Notes: generated by a model from the sequence alone, not told the origin. Shown: positions 44,538-53,190, numbered from the stretch's first letter. The stretch is 64,000 nucleotides of DNA from Nonomuraea endophytica (GCF_014203235.1 NZ_JACHIN010000013.1:62001-126000); one strand, 5' to 3'. Numbers and translations are program-made.

Positions 44538-45803
44538 ATGCTCACCCTGTTCGTACGCGCGTTCCGTGTCGCGGATCTGCGCCGGAAGCTGCTGTTCACG
44601 CTCAGCCTGATCGCACTGTTCCGGCTGGGCCAGATCCTGCCCTCGCCGGGCGTGGACGTGGTCGCCGTGCAGCGGTGCCTCGGCAGCGTCCGCGGCGGGC
44701 TGGCCGAGATGGTGCAGCTGTTCAGCGGCGGGGCGATGCTGAAGCTGTCGGTGTTCGCGCTCGGCGTCATGCCGTACATCACGGCCAGCATCATCATGCA
44801 GCTCATGGCGGTGCTCATCCCGAGGCTGGACGCGCTGCGCAAGGAGGGCAAACAGCAGAAGATCACCCAGTACACCCGCTACCTCACGGTCGCGCTGGCC
44901 GTGCTCAACGCCACCACCGTGGTGGCGCTTGCCAGGAGCGGGCAGCTGTTCCCCGGCTGCCAGGAGCCGGTGCTGCGCGACGACGGCCTGCTCAGCATCG
45001 CCGTGCTGGTCAGCGTCATGGTCGCGGGCACCTGCGCGGTCATGTGGCTGGGCGAGCTGATCACCGATCGGGGGATCGGCAACGGCATGTCGCTGCTGAT
45101 GTTCACGCAGGTCGTCGCGGTCTTCCCGGCCTACATGTCGACGATCTTCACGATGAACGGCTTCGCCGCCGTCGTCATCCTCGTCTCCGGCGTCTTCCTG
45201 GTGGCGGCGGTCGTCTTCATGGAGCAGGCCCAGCGGCGCGTGCCCGTGCAGTACGCCAAGCGCATGGTCGGCCGCAGAACCTACGGCGGCACCAGCACCT
45301 ACATCCCGCTCAAGGTCAACCAGGCGGGCATCGTGCCGGTCATCTTCACCTCCTCGCTGCTCTACATCCCGACGCTCTTCGCCAACCAGGTGCCGTGGCT
45401 GGCGCCGTACCTCGAAGGCGACCATCCGCTGTACATGGCCGGATACTTCGCGCTCATCGTGGCCTTCGCCTACTTCTACGTGTCGATCACCTTCAACGCC
45501 GTCGAGGTGGCCGACAACATGCGGCGCTTCGGGGGCTTCGTCCCCGGCATCCGGCCCGGCAAGCCGACCGCCGGATACCTGTCGTACGTGCTGTCCCGGC
45601 TCACCGCGCCCGGCGCCGTCTACCTCGGCGTGCTCGCCCTGCTGCCGCTGGTCGCCTTCGCGCTGCTGCGCGACCCGTCCACGCAGCAGAACTTCCCCTT
45701 CGGCGGCACCAGCGTGCTCATCATGGTCGGCGTCGGCCTCGACACCGTGAAGCAGATCGAGGCCCAGCTCCAGCAGCGCAACTACGAAGGGCTGCTCAGG
45801 TAG
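44538..45803 (+). CDS. secY: SecY-family preprotein translocase channel, stand-alone copy
   Basis: A 421-residue, ten-helix membrane protein with the SecY signatures LALGVMPYITASIIMQL-like FALGVMPYITASIIMQLMAV, the plug region after LPSPGVDV, GNGMSLLMFTQVVA, and the large cytoplasmic loop QRRVPVQYAKRMVGRRTYGG, followed by VNQAGIVPVIF. It also has DNMRRFGGFVPGIRPGKPT near the end. Bacterial secY normally lies in the ribosomal protein spc operon next to adk and map. Here the neighbours are a kinase-like gene and a response regulator, so this is probably a second, divergent SecY. It is intact and of normal length. Confidence 0.9.
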   Translation: MLTLFVRAFRVADLRRKLLFTLSLIALFRLGQILPSPGVDVVAVQRCLGSVRGGLAEMVQLFSGGAMLKLSVFALGVMPYITASIIMQLMAVLIPRLDALRKEGKQQKITQYTRYLTVALAVLNATTVVALARSGQLFPGCQEPVLRDDGLLSIAVLVSVMVAGTCAVMWLGELITDRGIGNGMSLLMFTQVVAVFPAYMSTIFTMNGFAAVVILVSGVFLVAAVVFMEQAQRRVPVQYAKRMVGRRTYGGTSTYIPLKVNQAGIVPVIFTSSLLYIPTLFANQVPWLAPYLEGDHPLYMAGYFALIVAFAYFYVSITFNAVEVADNMRRFGGFVPGIRPGKPTAGYLSYVLSRLTAPGAVYLGVLALLPLVAFALLRDPSTQQNFPFGGTSVLIMVGVGLDTVKQIEAQLQQRNYEGLLR

Positions 45804-46449
45804 GCAGCGCCAGGCCCGCCCGCATCGCGAACACCACCAGCTGGGCGCGGTCGCGGGCGTGCAGCTTCACCATCGCCCGGCTCACGTGGGTGCGTACCGT
45901 GTCCGGGCTGATCACCAGCTCCCTGGCGATCTCCTCGTTCGAGCGCCCGGTCGCCACCCACGCCACCAGCTCCCGCTCACGCGGCGTCAGCGTCTCCACG
46001 CCCGCGACCGGCTCGGCGCCCGCGTGGCGGCCGAACATGCCGATGACCTTGCGCGTGATGGACGGCGACAGCAGCGCCTCGCCCGCCGCCACCACCCGGA
46101 TCGCGCTGACCAGCTCGTCGGGGGCGCTGTCCTTCAGCACGAAGCCGCTGGCGCCCGCCTGCAGGGCGGCGAACACGTACTCGTCGACCGCGAACGTGGT
46201 CACCACCACGATCCGGGTGCCGCTCAGGCCGGGGTCGGCGGCGATGGCCCTGAGCGTCTCGACGCCGTCCATGCCCGGCATGCGGATGTCCAGCAGCAGC
46301 ACGTCGGGGCGGGTGTCGCGGAGCAGCCTGAGCGCCTGCGCGCCGTCGGCCGCCTCGCCCACGCACTCCAGGTCGCCCTCACGCTCGATCAGCGCCCGCA
46401 ACCCCATCCGCACGACCGCCTGATCGTCGGCCACCGCGACCCGGATCAC
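45796..46449 (-). CDS. NarL/LuxR-family response regulator
   Basis: A 217-residue protein. The receiver domain has VAVADDQAVVRMGLRALIE (acidic pocket), phospho-acceptor Asp in DVLLLDIRMPGMDG, VVVTTFAVDEYVF, and the switch Lys in GFVLKDSAPDEL. The C-terminal GerE HTH is LTPRERELVAWVATGRSNEE, then IARELVISPDTVRTHVSRAM. It is the partner of the histidine kinase 39 bp upstream. Its 3' end overlaps secY by 8 bp, convergently. Confidence 0.94.
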   Translation of the reverse strand: MIRVAVADDQAVVRMGLRALIEREGDLECVGEAADGAQALRLLRDTRPDVLLLDIRMPGMDGVETLRAIAADPGLSGTRIVVVTTFAVDEYVFAALQAGASGFVLKDSAPDELVSAIRVVAAGEALLSPSITRKVIGMFGRHAGAEPVAGVETLTPRERELVAWVATGRSNEEIARELVISPDTVRTHVSRAMVKLHARDRAQLVVFAMRAGLALPT

Positions 46450-46488
46450 GCGTCGCCTCGGTTCGCGCTGTTCACGCCGGGGTCCCGG

Positions 46489-47448
46489 TCATGCGGTGTC
46501 GCCGGTCCTGGGGAAGCGGGCGATCACCCGGAAGCCGCCGCCCTCACGGGGACCTGCGGCGAACTGCCCGCCCGCCGACTGCACCCGCGCCCGCATCCCG
46601 GTCAGCCCTCGGCCCTCCGCCGCGCCCGACCAGCCCGCGCCCCGGTCGGCCACCTCCACCACGTAAACCCCCGGGTCGGCCGACAGCCGCACCAGCGCCC
46701 TGGTCGGGCCCGCGTGGCGCAACACGTTCGTCAGCGACTCCCGCACCACCTTGTAGACGGCGCCGCTCAGGTCGGCGGGCACCTTCGGCTCGGCCGGCTC
46801 GACGTCCACCGGCAGCCCGGCCGCCCGCACGCCGTCGATCAGCCCCGGCAGATCGCCCTCGGCCTCGATGCCGTCGAGCGCGGCCCGCAGGTGTGCCAAG
46901 GCCTGGGTGCTGGTCTCCTTGATGGCCAGCAGTGAGGCACGCGCCTGCTCGGGGTTCTCGTCGAGGGTGACCAGGGCCAGCCCCGCCTGCATGGCGATCG
47001 CCGCCAGGCCGTGGCCCGCCGCGTCGTGCACCTCTCCGGCGATCCTGGCCCGCTCCATCGCGACGGCGTCGCGCCGCGCCGCCATGCCCCATGTCTTGTA
47101 CGGCCCGGCCTGGCGGACCGTTTCGGCCTGCCGTACCGGATCGTCGGCAGGAACGCCCCCGCGCACGTCCACGCCCGCACCGCGCGCTTCCACGCCACGC
47201 GTTTCCACGGCCGGAGGGCGCGCGTCCACGGTCGGTGCGCGGATCTCGGCGGGGGCGGGGGCCTCGCGGACCTCGGCGGCGACGCGGGCCGGATCGTGGG
47301 GGACGGTCTGGGCGGCGGCTTCTGCGGCGGCGGCCTGCGCCTGGGCGAGGCCGCTGAACGACCACGGGACGGCCAGCCAGCCCGCCCACGCCAGCACGAC
47401 GACCGCGGGCAGGTCGCTCAGCTTGGACAGGCGGGGGAGCTTGCTCAC
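46489..47448 (-). CDS. HisKA_3 sensor histidine kinase
   Basis: A 319-residue kinase. One N-terminal hydrophobic segment (PAVVVLAWAGWLAVPWSF) anchors it, followed by an Ala/Pro/Arg-rich stretch of about 85 residues with no known sensor. The dimerisation box ARIAGEVHDAAGHGLAAIAM carries the phospho-His. The HATPase has VVRESLTNVLRHAG (N box), VEVADRGAGW and GRGLTGMRARVQSAGG. The single-helix architecture is reduced compared with four- or five-helix relatives, so sensing may depend on a partner. It is co-directional with and 39 bp ahead of its response regulator. Confidence 0.9.
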   Translation of the reverse strand: MSKLPRLSKLSDLPAVVVLAWAGWLAVPWSFSGLAQAQAAAAEAAAQTVPHDPARVAAEVREAPAPAEIRAPTVDARPPAVETRGVEARGAGVDVRGGVPADDPVRQAETVRQAGPYKTWGMAARRDAVAMERARIAGEVHDAAGHGLAAIAMQAGLALVTLDENPEQARASLLAIKETSTQALAHLRAALDGIEAEGDLPGLIDGVRAAGLPVDVEPAEPKVPADLSGAVYKVVRESLTNVLRHAGPTRALVRLSADPGVYVVEVADRGAGWSGAAEGRGLTGMRARVQSAGGQFAAGPREGGGFRVIARFPRTGDTA

Positions 47449-47468
47449 CCCACGATCCTAACCAGTCG

Positions 47469-48374
47469 TCAGCCGGTCCCGGTGAGCCAGCGCAGCGGGT
47501 TGGTGTGCGTGAGGAGGTGGCGCGTCTCGTCGGGCACGCCGGCCTCGCACAGCCGGGGCAGCAGCGCGTGGAACAGGTGCGCGTAGCCGGGACCTTCGTA
47601 GCGCTGGAGTTGGGCGACGCGGCTGATGCCGGAGCCGAGCAGGATCCGCTCGGCGTGGCCGTCCTCGATGAGGCCGAGCACGAGGCGCGCGGCCTGCTCG
47701 GGGCCCTGGGCGAGGGAGGACAGGCCGACATACGCGCCGGCCTCGGCGATCTTGCGGGCGGCGCCCAGGTCGGTGCCGGTGTAGCCGACGCTGACGCGGT
47801 TCGCGGGCAGGCCCTGGCCGAGCAGGATCTCCAGGACGCCGGTGGGGTCCTGGCCGTGGGTGGCGACCGGCAGGCGCGAGGACTGCGAGGCGCGGGCGGC
47901 GGCGACCAGGCAGCGCTCCTCGACCGGGGTGGGCTCCTCGCCCCAGCAGCCGACGGCGCCGATGACGCCGGGGAAGACGCCGGTGCCGTCGAGACCGGAG
48001 GTGATCTCGCTCATCAGCCGGCTGGTCAGCTCCTCGACGCTCGCGTCGCGGGCGTCGGCGAACGGCTCGGCGTACAGGCCGGTGGCGGCGACGAGCGGGA
48101 CCCGGCTGCCGGCGGCGATCCGGGCCAGGGAGGCGGCGTCGCGGCCCATGCCCATGCAGGTGAGTTCGACGACGAGGCCGAGCCCGTCCTGCTGGCGCAG
48201 CGAGCGCAGTTCCTCGGTGACGGGACGCTCCTCGTCGAGCCAGCGGTGCGGGTCGGAGTCGACGCCGACCGCCCAGCGCATGTCGTTGCGCAGGTGCTCA
48301 TGGGGGAGAACGGCACCGGTGATCGCGGCCGCGCGTATGGGGCCGGTGACGGTGCGAAGCATGACCTCGGGCAT
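47469..48374 (-). CDS. phosphotriesterase-family protein with missing metal ligands
   Basis: About 301 residues from the ATG at 48374; starts at 48404, 48383 or 48362 are also possible. The fold is that of phosphotriesterase-related amidohydrolases: HxH in AVLPHEHLRND, LVVELTCMGMGRD, PLVAATGLYAEPF, and the third His in PVATHGQDPTG. The bridging residue (usually Lys or Glu in VIGEIG-like) is Ala in GVIGAVGCWG, the fourth His position reads VSVGYTGTD, and the usual SHD Asp reads LLGSGISR. With three ligands changed, a two-metal active site seems impossible. It probably binds without hydrolysing, or uses different chemistry. It follows the kinase stop side in the same direction, 20 bp away. Confidence 0.8.
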   Translation of the reverse strand: MPEVMLRTVTGPIRAAAITGAVLPHEHLRNDMRWAVGVDSDPHRWLDEERPVTEELRSLRQQDGLGLVVELTCMGMGRDAASLARIAAGSRVPLVAATGLYAEPFADARDASVEELTSRLMSEITSGLDGTGVFPGVIGAVGCWGEEPTPVEERCLVAAARASQSSRLPVATHGQDPTGVLEILLGQGLPANRVSVGYTGTDLGAARKIAEAGAYVGLSSLAQGPEQAARLVLGLIEDGHAERILLGSGISRVAQLQRYEGPGYAHLFHALLPRLCEAGVPDETRHLLTHTNPLRWLTGTG

Positions 48375-48492
48375 GCCAGACATTAACCGATATTTGCCGC
48401 TCAATGCCTGTTTTGAGGCGAAGATCTACCTGCAAGGAAAATGAAAGCCGCACCGGTATCGTGGTTCGCACACCGACAGTCGCGGGGGGATC

Positions 48493-48927
48493 GTGCCTAT
48501 CCAGAACTCCGAAACCGGCGACGCCGACAAGCTCAAAGACGAGGCGGCGCGCAGGTCCGGCATACACGGGTGGCTGGACGGAATCAGGTCCACCCGATCC
48601 GGCGCGCTGACGCTGAAGATCGTCATCGGCGTCATCGGCGCCGTCATGGTCATCGGCGGCCTCATCATGGTGCCGTTCCCCGGTCCCGGCTGGCTGGTCG
48701 TCTTCGCCGGCCTCGCGGTGCTGGCCACCGAGTTCCACTGGGCGCACAAGGTGCTGGAGTTCGGCAAGCGCACGCTTCACGCCTGGACCCAGTGGTACAA
48801 ACGGCAGGGCTGGACGATCCGCATCCTGGTCGCCGTCGTGACCGTCGCGGCCGCCGGCGTGATCGTCTACTTCGGCCTCAGGACCCTCGGCGTCGACCTC
48901 CTGCAGATGGCCAAGGACTACCTCTAG
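48493..48927 (+). CDS. TIGR02611-type small membrane protein (PGPGW domain)
   Basis: A 144-residue protein from a GTG at 48493 with a G-rich ribosome site. A polar N-terminus of about 40 residues is followed by two hydrophobic hairpins around the hallmark MVPFPGPGWLVVFAGLAVLA and then a third helix (IRILVAVVTVAAAGVIVYFG). The family is widespread in actinomycetes with unknown function. Confidence 0.88.
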   Translation: MPIQNSETGDADKLKDEAARRSGIHGWLDGIRSTRSGALTLKIVIGVIGAVMVIGGLIMVPFPGPGWLVVFAGLAVLATEFHWAHKVLEFGKRTLHAWTQWYKRQGWTIRILVAVVTVAAAGVIVYFGLRTLGVDLLQMAKDYL

Positions 48928-48980
48928 ACCCGTTCGGCATCATGCGGGACTTTGTCCCCAGGAGTGTCTAATCTGCGGGC

Positions 48981-49898
48981 GTGCTCGTCAAAAGCGTCTT
49001 CGCGGTGATCGCGCTGCTCGCCCCTGCGGGCGTGGCCGCCAACGTGCCCCTGCCCGGCACGGGGGTGACCGTCCAGGAGCAGACCAACGATCCGGTACGC
49101 CTCAGCTCGTACGGATTCGGCACCAAGCGCACCTACCTGAGGGCGCTGACCGGCGACACCTTCGTCCGGCAGAAGGGCTTCTCCGAGGCCGCGCTCTCAC
49201 CCGACGGCCGCAGGGTCGCCGCGGTGCCCGACGCCTACCGCGCCGGCTGGGACTCGGTGGTCGTCACCGACCGGGTCGCCGGCAAACCCGCCCGCATCCG
49301 CACGGTCAGGAAGCCGCTCACCGCCTCCTACGCCTCATGGTCACGCGACGGCACCAAGGTCGTGCTGACCGTGGAGAAGAAGGTGAGCGGCAAGTGGCGC
49401 ACCACCGGGTTCACCGTCGTCGACGCGCTCACCTCCACCGCCCGCACGGTCACCGTGACCGGCACCGCGGCGCGCGCGGGCTTCTGGTGGACGCCCGACG
49501 GCAACCTCATCGCCGAGTACGGCACGGGCCTGCGCGTCTACAACCCGGCCGACGGCAAGGTGGTGCGGACGTTCCCCGCGATCGGGCTGCCCACCGGACC
49601 CGAGGACGCCTTCTCGCCGTCGGGCCGGCAGTTGGCCATGTGGTGCCCGTCGTCGTTCGTCGAGCAACTGTGCGTCGTCGACCCGGCCAGCGGGAAGATC
49701 GTCCGGCGGGTGCGGGCCCAGCCCGAGGCGTTGTTCGGGTGGTGGGACGAGAGCCACGTGATCGCGGTCACGGCGTGGCAGGGCGCGTACCGGCTGGTGG
49801 TCCTGGACCTGACCGGCAAGACCAAGCGCGTGCTCGCCGGGGTTCCCGCCAAGACGTGGCGCGGCGACCTCTGGCTGCACTTCGTCCGCGACCAGTGA
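48981..49898 (+). CDS. secreted TolB-like/WD40-type beta-propeller protein
   Basis: A 305-residue protein from a GTG at 48981. The signal peptide is residues 1-20 (VKSVFAVIALLAPAGVAA). Repeated propeller strands are visible: AALSPDGRRVAAVPD, ASWSRDGTKVVLTVE, GFWWTPDGNLIAEYG, DAFSPSGRQLAMWC, GWWDESHVIAVTAW. The (S/T)-x-D-G repeats are typical of TolB-like propellers. A pair of cysteines occurs in WCPSSFVEQLC. Likely extracytoplasmic; function unknown. Confidence 0.8.
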   Translation: MLVKSVFAVIALLAPAGVAANVPLPGTGVTVQEQTNDPVRLSSYGFGTKRTYLRALTGDTFVRQKGFSEAALSPDGRRVAAVPDAYRAGWDSVVVTDRVAGKPARIRTVRKPLTASYASWSRDGTKVVLTVEKKVSGKWRTTGFTVVDALTSTARTVTVTGTAARAGFWWTPDGNLIAEYGTGLRVYNPADGKVVRTFPAIGLPTGPEDAFSPSGRQLAMWCPSSFVEQLCVVDPASGKIVRRVRAQPEALFGWWDESHVIAVTAWQGAYRLVVLDLTGKTKRVLAGVPAKTWRGDLWLHFVRDQ

Positions 49899-49900
49899 TC

Positions 49901-50048
49901 CGCACCTGACCGGTCGCGCCGTCACCGGTGCGCGGCTGGCAGGTGGCGCGGTCAGTGGTGCGCGCTTGACCGGTTGCGCGGTGCGTGGTGCGGGCCTGGC
50001 CGGTTGCGCGGTGCGTGGTGCGGGCCTGGCCGGTCGTGCGGTGCGTGG
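49901..50048. repeat. 30-bp tandem repeat array, about five units
   Basis: Units line up with a period of exactly 30 bases (49921, 49951, 49981, 50011, plus partial units at both ends). Units at 49981 and 50011 are nearly identical (GTGCGTGGTGCGGGCCTGGC and continuing), and outer units are diverged. It fills the gap between the convergent propeller and GroES genes. There are no spacers, so it is not CRISPR. Confidence 0.85.
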
Positions 50049-50369
50049 CTACAGGTAGAGGCCGGTGCCGTGGTCGGTTTCGGTGGTGGCCACCGCGTGC
50101 AGGTCGCGCTCGCGCATGACCAGGTACGTCTGGGCGTGCAGTTCGACCTCGAACTGCTCCTCCGGGTTGAGCAGGACCTTGTCGCCGACCTTGACCGTGC
50201 GCGCGCTCGCGCCCACGCCGCAGACCTGGCCCCAGGCCAGCCGGTTGGCGAGCTTGACCGTCGCCGGGATGACGATCCCCGCTCCGCTGCGCCGCTCTTC
50301 GGCCTCGCGCTCCAGCCGGATCAGCACCCGGTCGTGGAGCATCTGGATCTCGAACTTCGGTTCTGCCAC
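50049..50369 (-). CDS. GroES-family co-chaperonin (orphan)
   Basis: A 106-residue protein with the Cpn10 pattern MLHDRVLIRLEREAEERRSG, AGIVIPATVKLANRLAWGQV, VKVGDKVLLNPEEQFEVELH and a C-terminal LVMRERDLHAV. The mobile loop region has IVIP in place. It is about 8 residues longer than usual at the C-terminus (TTETDHGTGLYL). groEL is not adjacent, so this is a separate GroES-like copy rather than the groES-groEL operon gene. Confidence 0.85.
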   Translation of the reverse strand: MAEPKFEIQMLHDRVLIRLEREAEERRSGAGIVIPATVKLANRLAWGQVCGVGASARTVKVGDKVLLNPEEQFEVELHAQTYLVMRERDLHAVATTETDHGTGLYL

Positions 50370-50635
50370 ATCCGCAGTTTACGTCCATCGGGAACCTCGG
50401 CCCGCCCGCATGCCCCGGACGGTCTGGCGCTCCGGCCGGGGGACATTTGCCGCTTGAGGCCTTTCGCGCGAAATTTGCGGAAATGTCGGTGGATGGTGTT
50501 TGCGCAGGTCAGAGCCTGGTTTGCGGGAACCTCCGGCGGGCCTTCCCGGAGCTCGGCTATAACTTGCTCAGCCGCGGTGTCAAGGGGGGCATCTGGCTGA
50601 GTGCGGGGTTGTGGTGATATGGGGAGCGGCTCGCG

Positions 50636-51514
50636 GTGATCGTGATGTTCGGCGCCGCCGGATTCATCGGTCGGCACGTGCGGGCCGCGCTGGGGGAGCG
50701 GAACGTCGTCGCCGTCCCGCGCGGCCGGATCGATCTGGCCGCCTCGGGGCACGCCAAGCTGACCGGGCTCATGTACGAGATCGCCCCCGACGTCGTGATC
50801 AACTGCGCCGGAGCCACCGGCGGCGACCCGGCCACCCTGGCCAAGGACAACGTCGTAGCCGTCGCCCGCCTGCTGGCCACGCTCGCCGTGGCGGCCCCGA
50901 GGGCGAAGTACGTGCAGGTGGGCAGCGCCGCCGAATACGGCCGGGTGCCCATGGGCCCGCCCATCTCCGAGGACGCCCCCTGCGACCCCATCGGCGCGTA
51001 CGGCCTGGCCAAGCTGGCCGGGACCGAACTCGTCCGCGCGGCCGCCGCCGACGGCCTCGACGCCTCGGTCCTGCGCGTCTTCAACGTCATCGGACCCGGC
51101 GCGCCGCCCGCCACGCTGCCCACCAAACTCGTCCTCGCCCTGCGCGACGGCGGCGACCTGGTCGTCGGCGGCCAGGACGTCTACCGCGACTTCGTGGACG
51201 TGCGCGACGTAGCCGAGGCGGTGGCGATGGCCGCCAGGGCCGACGGGCCGCTGCCGCCGGTGCTCAACATCGGCAGCGGGCGCGCCACCCCCGTCCACGA
51301 CCTGGTCTCGACCCTCGTGGAGGTCGCCAGGCCCGGCGCCCGCGTGCTGCCCGGCGGGCAGGGCTCGCCCGCCGTTCCATGGCAGTGCGCCGACATCACC
51401 CGCGCGGCCGACTCCCTGGGCTGGCGGCCGCGCACGACGCTGCGCGACTCGCTCCAGACGTTGTGGTCGGCCCTGAACGTCCCGGCCCGGCCGGTGGAGA
51501 GCGGAAAACCATGA
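50636..51514 (+). CDS. NAD-dependent epimerase/dehydratase
   Basis: A 292-residue short-chain dehydrogenase-like protein starting with GTG at 50636. It has the nucleotide loop MFGAAGFIGRHV, NCAGATGG, the active-site Ser region VQVGSAAEYGRV and the YGLAK motif (Tyr-x3-Lys), followed by LRVFNVIGPG and YRDFVDVRDVAEAV, which are typical of nucleotide-sugar epimerases. It is followed after 28 bp by the spherulin-4-like gene and then a DUF1349 gene, all co-directional, a recurring actinomycete cluster. The product probably makes or modifies a sugar nucleotide for an extracellular or spore polysaccharide. Confidence 0.88.
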   Translation: MIVMFGAAGFIGRHVRAALGERNVVAVPRGRIDLAASGHAKLTGLMYEIAPDVVINCAGATGGDPATLAKDNVVAVARLLATLAVAAPRAKYVQVGSAAEYGRVPMGPPISEDAPCDPIGAYGLAKLAGTELVRAAAADGLDASVLRVFNVIGPGAPPATLPTKLVLALRDGGDLVVGGQDVYRDFVDVRDVAEAVAMAARADGPLPPVLNIGSGRATPVHDLVSTLVEVARPGARVLPGGQGSPAVPWQCADITRAADSLGWRPRTTLRDSLQTLWSALNVPARPVESGKP

Positions 51515-51542
51515 GCGGTCACCGGATCGGCAAGGGGCGGGC

Positions 51543-52622
51543 ATGAGCGGCAACGCGGCACGGGACTGGACACCGGGCAACACACCACCCGGCCACACAA
51601 CGCCCACGACACCCGGCAGCCCGGACGTGCACGTGACGCCGGGCACCCGCGAAAGGTCGGGCGAGCCATGGCTGTCCGGCCATGCGAAACCCGGAGAGCC
51701 GTGGTCTCACGGGCACAGGCCGGTCGAGACCCGGCCGGAGCCCGGGGCCGGTCGGAAGCACGGTGCTGTCGAGACCCGGCCAGAGCCCAGGCATGGTGCT
51801 GTCGAGACCCGGCCTGAGCTTGGGGCCGAGCCGGGGCATGTGGCGGGCGGGGGCTGGCCGGAGTTGGGACGTGGGGTGGTCGGGGCGGAGTCTCGGGGTG
51901 GGGCTGGTTTGCGGAGGAGTGGGGCGGTTTTGGGGAGAGGTGGGGGACGGGTGGGTGAGCAGGAGGAAGTGCGCTTGCTGGAGGTCGGGGAGGCACTGGT
52001 CGGGGCCTGTGTGCCGGCCTATTTTCACCCGGGGGAGGCGGCGGACACGTGGCGGCGGCTGCTGGCCGTACCGCCGAGGCTGGTGGTGCTTGATCTCGGT
52101 GAGGAGCGCGAGGCCGCCTACGCGCCGATCGTGGGCAGGCTGGTCGCGGCGGGCAGCGAGGTGCTGGCGCGGGTGGACACCGACTTCGGGCTGCGCGCCG
52201 CGGCTGAGGTGCGCGCCGACCTGCGCAGGATCAGGTCCTGGTACGGCCTGCGCGGCGTCTTCCTCGACCAGGTCGCAGCCGACGCCGACCGCCTGGAGCA
52301 CTACCGCGAGATCGTCGACGGCGTCCGAGGCACGATCGTCCTCAACCCGGGCGTCTACCCCGACCCCGGCTACGCGGCGCTGGCGGATGTGCTGGTGACG
52401 TTCGAGGGCCCGCTGGCCGCCTATCGCGCGATCAGGGAGCCCGCCTGGGCGAGGGCGCTGGCGCGCGGCCGCTTCTGCCATCTGATCCACGGGGTGGGCG
52501 AGCGGGTCCGGGTGGCGACGTTGCGGAAGGCGGCCAGGCTGGCGGGAACGGTCCACCTCAGTGACGGCCCCGGTTGGACAGACCTGCCCGCTTACTACGG
52601 TCGGAGGATCGTGGCAGGATAA
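51543..52622 (+). CDS. spherulation-specific family 4 (Spherulin4-like) protein
   Basis: From the ATG at 51543 (AAGGGG upstream) the protein is 359 residues. The first about 135 are low-complexity (repeats of VETRPEP). The Spherulin4-like TIM-barrel is the last about 220: ALVGACVPAYFHPGEAADTW, RLVVLDLGEE, YGLRGVFLDQVAADADRLEH, TIVLNPGVYPDPGYAALADV and LVTFEGPLAAY. An in-frame GTG at 51951 would give a 223-residue protein of usual family length and leave the repeat as noncoding. The family is thought to act on galactosamine-containing exopolysaccharide in related systems; here that is inference. Confidence 0.82.
   Translation: MSGNAARDWTPGNTPPGHTTPTTPGSPDVHVTPGTRERSGEPWLSGHAKPGEPWSHGHRPVETRPEPGAGRKHGAVETRPEPRHGAVETRPELGAEPGHVAGGGWPELGRGVVGAESRGGAGLRRSGAVLGRGGGRVGEQEEVRLLEVGEALVGACVPAYFHPGEAADTWRRLLAVPPRLVVLDLGEEREAAYAPIVGRLVAAGSEVLARVDTDFGLRAAAEVRADLRRIRSWYGLRGVFLDQVAADADRLEHYREIVDGVRGTIVLNPGVYPDPGYAALADVLVTFEGPLAAYRAIREPAWARALARGRFCHLIHGVGERVRVATLRKAARLAGTVHLSDGPGWTDLPAYYGRRIVAG
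51723..51814. repeat. short tandem repeat in the spherulin gene 5' part
   Basis: GTCGAGACCCGGCC occurs at 51723, 51768 and 51801, with related sequence between. It either encodes the VETRPE repeats or lies in the untranslated leader if translation starts at 51951. Confidence 0.7.
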
Positions 52623-52626
52623 AAAC

Positions 52627-53190
52627 ATGATCATGGCCTTCGGCGCCACGGGCTGGCAGTGGCTGAACCCTCCCCGCGAGTGGACCGCCGACGACGGCCT
52701 GACCCTGTTCTGCGACGGCGGCACGGATCTGTGGCGGCGCACCCGCTACGGCTACACCTTCGACAACGCCCACGTCTTCGGCCGCACGCAGAACGGCGAC
52801 CTGCGGCTCTCGGTCACCTTCACCGGCGAGTACTCCGAGCAGCACGACCAGGCCGGCGCCGTCCTGCGGATCGACGAGACGACCTGGATCAAGGCGGGCG
52901 TGGAGTTCGCCGACGGGGTGTTCTCGCTGGCCACGGTGGTGACCCGCGACTACTCCGACGCCTCGATGCTGCCGTTGCACGAGAGCCCGGACGGTGTCAC
53001 CTTCGAGCTGGACCGGGTGGGCGACGCGGTCAGCATCCGGTACGGCCTGGCCGGCGAACCCCCGGAACACCTGTTACGCGTGGCCTACTTCCCGCCGGAG
53101 GCCCCGGTCCTGGCCGGCGCGATGGCCGCGGCCCCGGTGGGCAAGGGTTTCCCGCTCCGCTTCACCGACGTCCGCATAGCCGCCGCCTGA
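52627..53190 (+). CDS. DUF1349 (LamG-like fold) protein
   Basis: A 187-residue protein from the ATG at 52627. The family pattern is clear: FCDGGTDLWRRTRYGYTFDN near the start, LRLSVTFTGEYSEQHDQAGA, LRIDETTWIKAGVEFADGVF, SLATVVTRDYSDAS and YFPPEAPVLAGAMAAAPVGK. DUF1349 proteins are concanavalin-like sandwiches, probably binding glycans; no catalytic assignment is safe. There is no signal peptide. It follows the spherulin-4 gene after 4 bp and is probably co-transcribed. Confidence 0.88.
   Translation: MIMAFGATGWQWLNPPREWTADDGLTLFCDGGTDLWRRTRYGYTFDNAHVFGRTQNGDLRLSVTFTGEYSEQHDQAGAVLRIDETTWIKAGVEFADGVFSLATVVTRDYSDASMLPLHESPDGVTFELDRVGDAVSIRYGLAGEPPEHLLRVAYFPPEAPVLAGAMAAAPVGKGFPLRFTDVRIAAA

Noticed and set aside
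49901..50048. CRISPR-like array
   Set aside because: The period is 30 bases with no unique spacers and no cas genes nearby; it is a plain tandem repeat.
50370..50635. Possible riboswitch before the epimerase gene
   Set aside because: The 266-bp leader has some G/C-rich pairing potential, but I could not match any known riboswitch core.
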